A program made the position numbers and the translations under genes. Below the pieces are notes generated by a model, which saw only the letters and a list, made by a program, of their open reading frames with translations, searched no databases and had not been told where the DNA came from. A DNA stretch of 9,423 nt from an uncultured Eggerthella sp. (GTDB lineage Bacteria; Actinomycetota; Coriobacteriia; Coriobacteriales; Eggerthellaceae): contig UQVJ01000068.1 in the NCBI GenBank assembly GCA_900544455.1, forward strand, positions 1 through 9,423, in the 5' to 3' direction. Below, piece after piece: positions 5,030 through 9,423 of this stretch (position 1 is its first letter; each line of letters begins with the position of its first letter).

Positions 5030-7222
5030 ATGGCACAAACACCCAATCAAAAGAAGCCTAATCACAGCAAGCCCCCATTGCCCAAGCAGCCCAATCGCTC
5101 CAATATCGTTACGCTGGTTGTGTTCTTGGCCGTTGGTATTTTCTTTGCCGTGATGATGACCCGTACCATGACGGCAACGAATGGCATTACTCAGACCGAT
5201 GAATTGGTAACGTCTGAGTTTACCCAGGCTGTCGAGCAGGGCCGCGTGAACACTGCCGTTTACGACACCGGCTCCTATACCATTACGGGCACCTATTACC
5301 CTGCCGCTACGGCAGGCGAGGCAACGGCGGATGCGTTCAACACCGCATTCAACGCGTTGAACTCCGGCATGGCCAGCAGCACGGGCGCTCGTCCCACCAT
5401 CGTGCAGACGCAGGAGCTTGCGGCATCCAAGCTTGGATCCGAGCACAACTACACCTGCACATGGGTAGGCTCCGATTCGCTGGGTCAGCTTATGGCGGCG
5501 CATCCCACCATTCAGTACAGCGTGCGTCTGGCATCGCCTTGGGGTTCCATCTTGGCATCGATTCTGCCCATTTTGATCATTGCCGGCCTGCTGTTGTTCT
5601 TCTTCTCCCAGATGAACAAGGCAAACAATTCGCAGATGTCGTTCGGCAAGGCAAAGGTGAAGAAAAGCGTTGAGGAGCATCCCGACGTTCACTTCTCCGA
5701 CGTTGCCGGCGTCGACGAAGCGGTTGAGGAAATGCAGGAAATCAAGGACTTCCTGGAAAACCCTGCAAAGTATCAATCTCTTGGTGCAAAGATTCCTCGC
5801 GGTTGCCTTTTGGTGGGCCCTCCGGGTACTGGTAAAACCTTGCTTGCGCGTGCCGTTGCGGGCGAAGCGGGCGTTCCGTTCTTCAGCATCTCTGGCTCCG
5901 ACTTCGTAGAAATGTTCGTAGGCGTGGGTGCTTCCCGTGTGCGTGACTTGTTCAAACAGGCAAAGGAATCCTCTCCTTCGATCATCTTCATCGACGAAAT
6001 CGACGCCGTTGGTCGTCAGCGTGGCGCTGGCTTAGGCGGTGGCCACGATGAACGCGAGCAAACCCTGAATCAGTTGCTTGTTGAAATGGACGGCTTCGAG
6101 GCCAACGATTCCGTTGTTCTCATTGCCGCAACCAACCGTGCCGACGTTCTTGATCCTGCTCTGCTTCGCCCGGGCCGCTTCGATCGTCAGATCGTTGTCG
6201 ATGCCCCTGATGTGAAGGGCCGCGAAAAGATCCTGAGCGTCCATGCTGCCAACAAGCCTCTGGCTGATGATGTCGATCTTGCCAGCATCGCTAAGCTCAC
6301 CCCTGGCTTCACGGGCGCTGATCTGTCCAACTTGCTCAACGAGTCGGCGATTCTTACGGCTCGCCGTAACAAGCACATCATTACCAACAAGGAAGTCCAG
6401 GACTCTATGGAGCGCGTTATCGCCGGTCCTGAGCGTAAGGGCCGCGTTCTTGATGAGCGCACGCGCAAAACCATTGCGTACCACGAGTCTGGTCATGCCC
6501 TGGTTGGCCATATGCTTGAAGGCGCCGACCCTGTTCACAAGATCTCGATCATCTCTCGTGGTCGTGCTCTGGGTTATACGCTTTCCATTCCCGACGAAGA
6601 CAAGGTGCTCAATAGCCGCAACGAAATGCGTGATGAACTCGCTGTGTTCCTCGGCGGTCGCGTTGCCGAAGAGTTGTTCTGCGACGATATCACTACGGGT
6701 GCCTCCAACGACCTTGAACGTGCAACGAAGATGGCTCGTGCCATGGTTACCAATTACGGCATGAGCTCCGACTTGGGCGTGCAGGTGTTCGGCCAGCCCA
6801 ATCACGAAGTGTTCTTGGGCCGCGATTATGGCAACACGCAGGATTACTCCGACGATACGGCTCGCCGCATCGACGACGAGGTTGCTCGCATCATGAAGGA
6901 AGCCCACGACCGTGCGGTAGAGATTCTCTCCTCCAAGCGCGATCAGATGGACCTTATGGCTACCGTTTTGCTTGAGCGCGAAACGATCGACGGCGATGCC
7001 TGCCAGGCGCTGCTCAACAACTGTTGGGCGGAATACCTGCAGGAAGAGCAGGCCAAGGAAGCCGAAGGCAAGAAGCCGGAGCTTGAAGCTGCCGAAGATG
7101 CTCCCGTTGATGCAGTTGCTCAGCAGGATCAGCAAGCTCCCGCAGTAAGCCAGGCAACTCCGACGAAGCCTGAAGCCCCTGATGAGGGAACGTCGGGCCC
7201 TGAATCGGGCAACCAACAGTAA
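5030..7222 (+). CDS. ftsH: ATP-dependent zinc metalloprotease FtsH
   Basis: FtsH is a membrane-anchored hexameric AAA+ protease that extracts and degrades misfolded membrane proteins and selected regulators. The order here is: a basic, proline-rich N-terminus (1-24), TM1 (about 25-43), an external domain (about 44-170), TM2 (about 171-193) and the AAA+ domain. The AAA+ domain has Walker A GPPGTGKT (263-270), pore loop MFVGVGASRVRD, Walker B IIFIDEID (318-325) and the second region of homology ending RPGRFDRQ, with arginine fingers at 383 and 386. The M41 peptidase follows with HESGH (485-489) and third zinc ligand Asp561. All catalytic residues are present. At 730 residues it exceeds E. coli FtsH (644), through a larger external domain and an acidic Ala/Glu/Gln/Pro-rich tail of about 55 residues. 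AAGGA lies 11 bases before the ATG, a slightly long spacing. Confidence 0.97.
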   Translation: MAQTPNQKKPNHSKPPLPKQPNRSNIVTLVVFLAVGIFFAVMMTRTMTATNGITQTDELVTSEFTQAVEQGRVNTAVYDTGSYTITGTYYPAATAGEATADAFNTAFNALNSGMASSTGARPTIVQTQELAASKLGSEHNYTCTWVGSDSLGQLMAAHPTIQYSVRLASPWGSILASILPILIIAGLLLFFFSQMNKANNSQMSFGKAKVKKSVEEHPDVHFSDVAGVDEAVEEMQEIKDFLENPAKYQSLGAKIPRGCLLVGPPGTGKTLLARAVAGEAGVPFFSISGSDFVEMFVGVGASRVRDLFKQAKESSPSIIFIDEIDAVGRQRGAGLGGGHDEREQTLNQLLVEMDGFEANDSVVLIAATNRADVLDPALLRPGRFDRQIVVDAPDVKGREKILSVHAANKPLADDVDLASIAKLTPGFTGADLSNLLNESAILTARRNKHIITNKEVQDSMERVIAGPERKGRVLDERTRKTIAYHESGHALVGHMLEGADPVHKISIISRGRALGYTLSIPDEDKVLNSRNEMRDELAVFLGGRVAEELFCDDITTGASNDLERATKMARAMVTNYGMSSDLGVQVFGQPNHEVFLGRDYGNTQDYSDDTARRIDDEVARIMKEAHDRAVEILSSKRDQMDLMATVLLERETIDGDACQALLNNCWAEYLQEEQAKEAEGKKPELEAAEDAPVDAVAQQDQQAPAVSQATPTKPEAPDEGTSGPESGNQQ

Positions 7223-7231
7223 TGGTCAGCA

Positions 7232-7259
7232 ACGCCCCGGGTCATATGGCCTGGGGCGT
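7232..7259 (+). terminator. Hairpin between ftsH and folPK (weak terminator or leader hairpin)
   Basis: ACGCCCCGGG (7232-7241) pairs with CCTGGGGCGT (7250-7259) over ten base pairs with one G-T wobble and an 8-base loop. Only GGTTTATA follows, so the T tract is poor. The hairpin starts 9 bases after the ftsH stop and ends 7 bases before the AAGGAG ribosome-binding site of folPK (7267-7272). It could lower read-through, protect the ftsH mRNA 3' end, or affect folPK translation. Full termination is doubtful because no clear promoter for folPK fits in the remaining space. Confidence 0.45.
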
Positions 7260-7279
7260 GGTTTATAAGGAGCAAAACA

Positions 7280-8593
7280 ATGATTTGGCGCTGTGGACGC
7301 TACCCCTTTGATTCTCGCACTCCCGTTATCATGGGTATTTTGAATGTGACCCCCGATTCGTTTTCCGATGGTGGCTCATATGCCAACGTCGAAGAGGCGG
7401 TAGCTGCTGCCCAGAAAATGGTTGAAGGGGGCGCTCTTATTATTGACGTGGGCGGCGAATCCACGCGTCCTGGTGCAAACCCCGTGTCTGTCGAAGAAGA
7501 GCTTTCTCGCACTATCGAAGTGGTGAAGCAGCTGGCGGAAAAAGATATATGCGTGAGCATCGATACCCGCCATGCCGAGGTGGCGAAGGCGGCAGTTGAG
7601 GCAGGCGCAAGTATTATCAACGATGTGACCGGCTTCCGCGATCCCGCTATGGTTGAGGTGGCAAAGGGCTGCGATGCTGGTTTGGTGGTGATGCATATGC
7701 TGGGCGATGATCCTCGCACTATGCAGAACGAACCTCAATACAACGATGTGGTGGCAGAAGTATGCGAATACCTTTCCAAGCGTGCCGCCGAGCTTGAGGC
7801 GGCAGGTATTGCCCACGATCGAATCTGCCTCGACCCTGGTCCTGGCTTCGGCAAAACAGCCAAGCAAACTATCGAGCTCATGCGCAATTTCCAGGAGTTG
7901 GTGCATGTGGGGTATCCCACAATGGTTGCCGTTTCTCGAAAGAGCTACATTGGCTACGCCTACGGCATCGACGATCCCAAGGAGCGCGATGCTGCATCTG
8001 CCGCAGAGGCGTTGATGGCATGCGAGTTGGGCGCTTCGATAATTCGTACCCACAATGTGGCGCTAACCGAAGAGTCGCTGAAGGAAAACTTGCGACCCTA
8101 TGCATTTATCGGCCTCGGCTGTAACGTCGCATTGGTTGCCGATGAGGGCGAGGAGCTCGAGGGCAAAAAGGCAATGCTCAGCCAGGCCATTACCGACATG
8201 TGCTTGCTGCCCGATTCCCAGATCATCGATGTTTCCAGCTTCTACGAAAGCGAGCCCGCTTACGTGGAAGACCAGGACTCATTCGTCAATGCGGTGCTTG
8301 TTTTGCGCACGGGCTTGCCTCCGCAAGAGCTTTTGCGCTATCTGAATATCATCGAAGACAGGCTGGGTCGCATCCGTGAAAAGAAGAACGGTCCGCGTAC
8401 GTGCGATCTGGATATCCTTGATTACCAGGGCTATGTGTCCGATCTGGAAGTGCTGACTTTGCCTCACCCGCTGCTTACCGAACGCGATTTCGTGGTGAAG
8501 CCGTTGCTTGAGATTGCTCCCAACCATGAGCTTTCGGATGGTACGAAAGTCACGCTTGACACCGTAACGGTGGGCAAGGCATGGAAGTGCTAA
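7280..8593 (+). CDS. folP: Bifunctional dihydropteroate synthase / HPPK (FolP-FolK fusion)
   Basis: This 437-residue fusion covers two consecutive folate-synthesis steps. The DHPS part (about 1-272) joins p-aminobenzoate to the pterin diphosphate. Its motifs are IMGILNVTPDSFSDGG (17-32), DVGGESTRPGA (56-66), VSIDTR (92-97), NDVTG (114-118), DPGPGFGKT (185-193), SRKSYIG (219-225) and IIRTHNV (254-260). The HPPK part (about 274-437) pyrophosphorylates 6-hydroxymethyl-dihydropterin. It shows FIGLGCNVA (276-284), SSFYESEPAYVEDQDSFVNA (319-338), RLGRIREKKNGPRTCDLDIL (361-380) and LPHPLLTERDFVVKPL (394-409). HPPK normally reads 'LGSN'; here it is LGCN. DHPS precedes HPPK, the reverse of the pathway and of eukaryotic and chlamydial fusions. 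No stop or frameshift separates the parts, so this is a genuine single gene. AAGGAG lies 7 bases before the ATG. birA overlaps its 3' end. Confidence 0.95.
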   Translation: MIWRCGRYPFDSRTPVIMGILNVTPDSFSDGGSYANVEEAVAAAQKMVEGGALIIDVGGESTRPGANPVSVEEELSRTIEVVKQLAEKDICVSIDTRHAEVAKAAVEAGASIINDVTGFRDPAMVEVAKGCDAGLVVMHMLGDDPRTMQNEPQYNDVVAEVCEYLSKRAAELEAAGIAHDRICLDPGPGFGKTAKQTIELMRNFQELVHVGYPTMVAVSRKSYIGYAYGIDDPKERDAASAAEALMACELGASIIRTHNVALTEESLKENLRPYAFIGLGCNVALVADEGEELEGKKAMLSQAITDMCLLPDSQIIDVSSFYESEPAYVEDQDSFVNAVLVLRTGLPPQELLRYLNIIEDRLGRIREKKNGPRTCDLDILDYQGYVSDLEVLTLPHPLLTERDFVVKPLLEIAPNHELSDGTKVTLDTVTVGKAWKC

Positions 8594-9423
8594 GCCGATC
8601 CGAACAGCAGAACGCCGGTCGTGTCGCAGAAGGTGCCTCTACGGTGGCGCCTTTGCGCCCGGCCGTTTCCTCTTTTTGGGACTTGCATGCTTATGCGTGC
8701 GTTCGCTCGACGAATGAGCTTGTGAAGGATGCGCTTCGTCGGGGCGTCTCCGAGGGGTATTGCGCAACGGCTTTGAAGCAAGAAGGTGGCTATGGGCGTC
8801 AAGGAAGGGTTTGGGCCAGCCCTTTGGGCGGTGTATACACCTCATTTGCGTTGCGGCCACAAGTTGCGCCGCATGTGCTCCCTACATTGAGTTTGGTGGC
8901 TTCATTGGCAGTAGCCGATGCGCTTGAGCAGGTGCGTCCTTGCTGCAACCCGCTTATCAAGTGGCCCAATGATGTACTTTGCCCACTGGGAAAACTCGCA
9001 GGTATTTCGCTTGAGGCTTTAGCTGGCGGCGTGTGTGTCGGCGTGGGGATCAATGTTTATGAGCCTTTCGCTAAACGCGAAGTTGAGGGGAAGTACTCCT
9101 TGGCGTATCTGCAGGATGGTGTTGCCGAGGCAAGTCTTTCTGCCGAACAGCGAGCTGTCATGACCAAGTTGGTTGAAAGCATGCTTGAAACAATGGAACG
9201 CCGTTATGGGCGTTGGATCCAAGAAGGCTTCGCTGCTTTTATCGATGAGTATAGTCAGCGCTTTGCTTATCGCAATAAGCGGGCGTCCCTTGCGCTTATC
9301 AATGGAGATGAAACCATTGAGGGAATTATTCGTGGCGTTGATGGCTTGGGGCGTTTGCTTGTTGAAAACGACGTTGGGGTAGTTGTGACCATGAGTTCTG
9401 GCGAAGTGCACGTGACTTCATTC
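8581..9423 (+). CDS. birA: Biotin--[acetyl-CoA-carboxylase] ligase, 3' truncated
   Basis: The frame is open to the window edge, giving 281 residues without a stop. The ligase makes biotinyl-AMP and transfers biotin to the carrier lysine of biotin-dependent carboxylases. Landmarks are VRSTNELVKDA (41-51), the biotin-binding loop GYGRQGRVWASP (70-81), IKWPNDVL (126-133), GKLAGISLE (137-145) and VGVGINV (153-159). A C-terminal SH3-like domain contains IRGVDGLGRLLVE and SSGEVHV. The last motif normally ends the protein, so only a few residues are probably missing. There is no N-terminal winged-helix domain, so this is a non-repressor ligase, with about 30 poorly conserved leading residues. The ATG at 8581 overlaps the folPK stop by 13 bases. 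A GTG at 8587 with AAGG 7 bases upstream is an equally good start. Overlap implies translational coupling to folPK. Confidence 0.92.
   Translation, partial: MEVLSRSEQQNAGRVAEGASTVAPLRPAVSSFWDLHAYACVRSTNELVKDALRRGVSEGYCATALKQEGGYGRQGRVWASPLGGVYTSFALRPQVAPHVLPTLSLVASLAVADALEQVRPCCNPLIKWPNDVLCPLGKLAGISLEALAGGVCVGVGINVYEPFAKREVEGKYSLAYLQDGVAEASLSAEQRAVMTKLVESMLETMERRYGRWIQEGFAAFIDEYSQRFAYRNKRASLALINGDETIEGIIRGVDGLGRLLVENDVGVVVTMSSGEVHVTSF

Noticed and set aside
4946..5776. Open frame of 276 codons on the minus strand
   Set aside because: It is antisense to the hpt end and the ftsH N-terminal part. The product is a Cys/His/Arg-rich mixture with no domain pattern, typical of a shadow frame.
6032..7216. 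Long open frame of 394 codons on the minus strand
   Set aside because: It lies wholly opposite ftsH, where codon bias leaves the antisense frame open. The translation has no recognisable domain, and the + strand frame has every FtsH motif.
7376..8053. Open frame of 225 codons on the minus strand
   Set aside because: It lies opposite the DHPS domain of folPK and has no recognisable protein family.

Overview
The window looks like a chromosomal housekeeping segment from an actinobacterium of the class Coriobacteriia, possibly an Eggerthellales-like member with moderate GC (estimated by eye, slightly above 50%). This rests on the tilS-hpt-ftsH-folate-biotin ligase gene order, the FolP-FolK fusion and the mixed codon use. 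It is inference from gene content, because no rRNA or other marker gene is present. There is no sign of phage, insertion sequence, CRISPR, tRNA or rRNA, and no abrupt change in base composition.

Left part (1-988, + strand): the C-terminal third of a class I/II PLP-dependent aminotransferase runs in from the left edge. Its stop codon overlaps the start of a HAD-family phosphatase gene. A minus-strand block follows. A TetR-family regulator (1022-1732) converges on the HAD gene. Upstream of it lies a small four-helix membrane protein of the phage-holin-IV/YvlD family (1860-2228). The 127-bp gap between these two holds a probable promoter and two inverted repeats.

Right part (2353-9423, all + strand): tilS (tRNA-Ile lysidine synthase), maf (nucleotide pyrophosphatase) and a strong intrinsic terminator come first. 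Then come hpt (hypoxanthine phosphoribosyltransferase, GTG start), ftsH (membrane AAA+ metalloprotease), a fused folP-folK gene (dihydropteroate synthase followed by HPPK) and a birA-type biotin ligase that runs off the right edge. The terminator after maf suggests at least two transcription units: tilS-maf, and hpt-ftsH-folPK-birA. A hairpin between ftsH and folPK may lower read-through or separate the two.

Functionally the right part covers tRNA decoding (TilS), nucleotide-pool cleaning and purine salvage (Maf, Hpt), membrane protein quality control (FtsH), and folate and biotin cofactor metabolism (FolPK, BirA). I found no previously undescribed system. The points most worth a second look are the domain order of the FolP-FolK fusion, several intergenic hairpins and inverted repeats, and family-atypical segments in Maf, FtsH, TetR and BirA.
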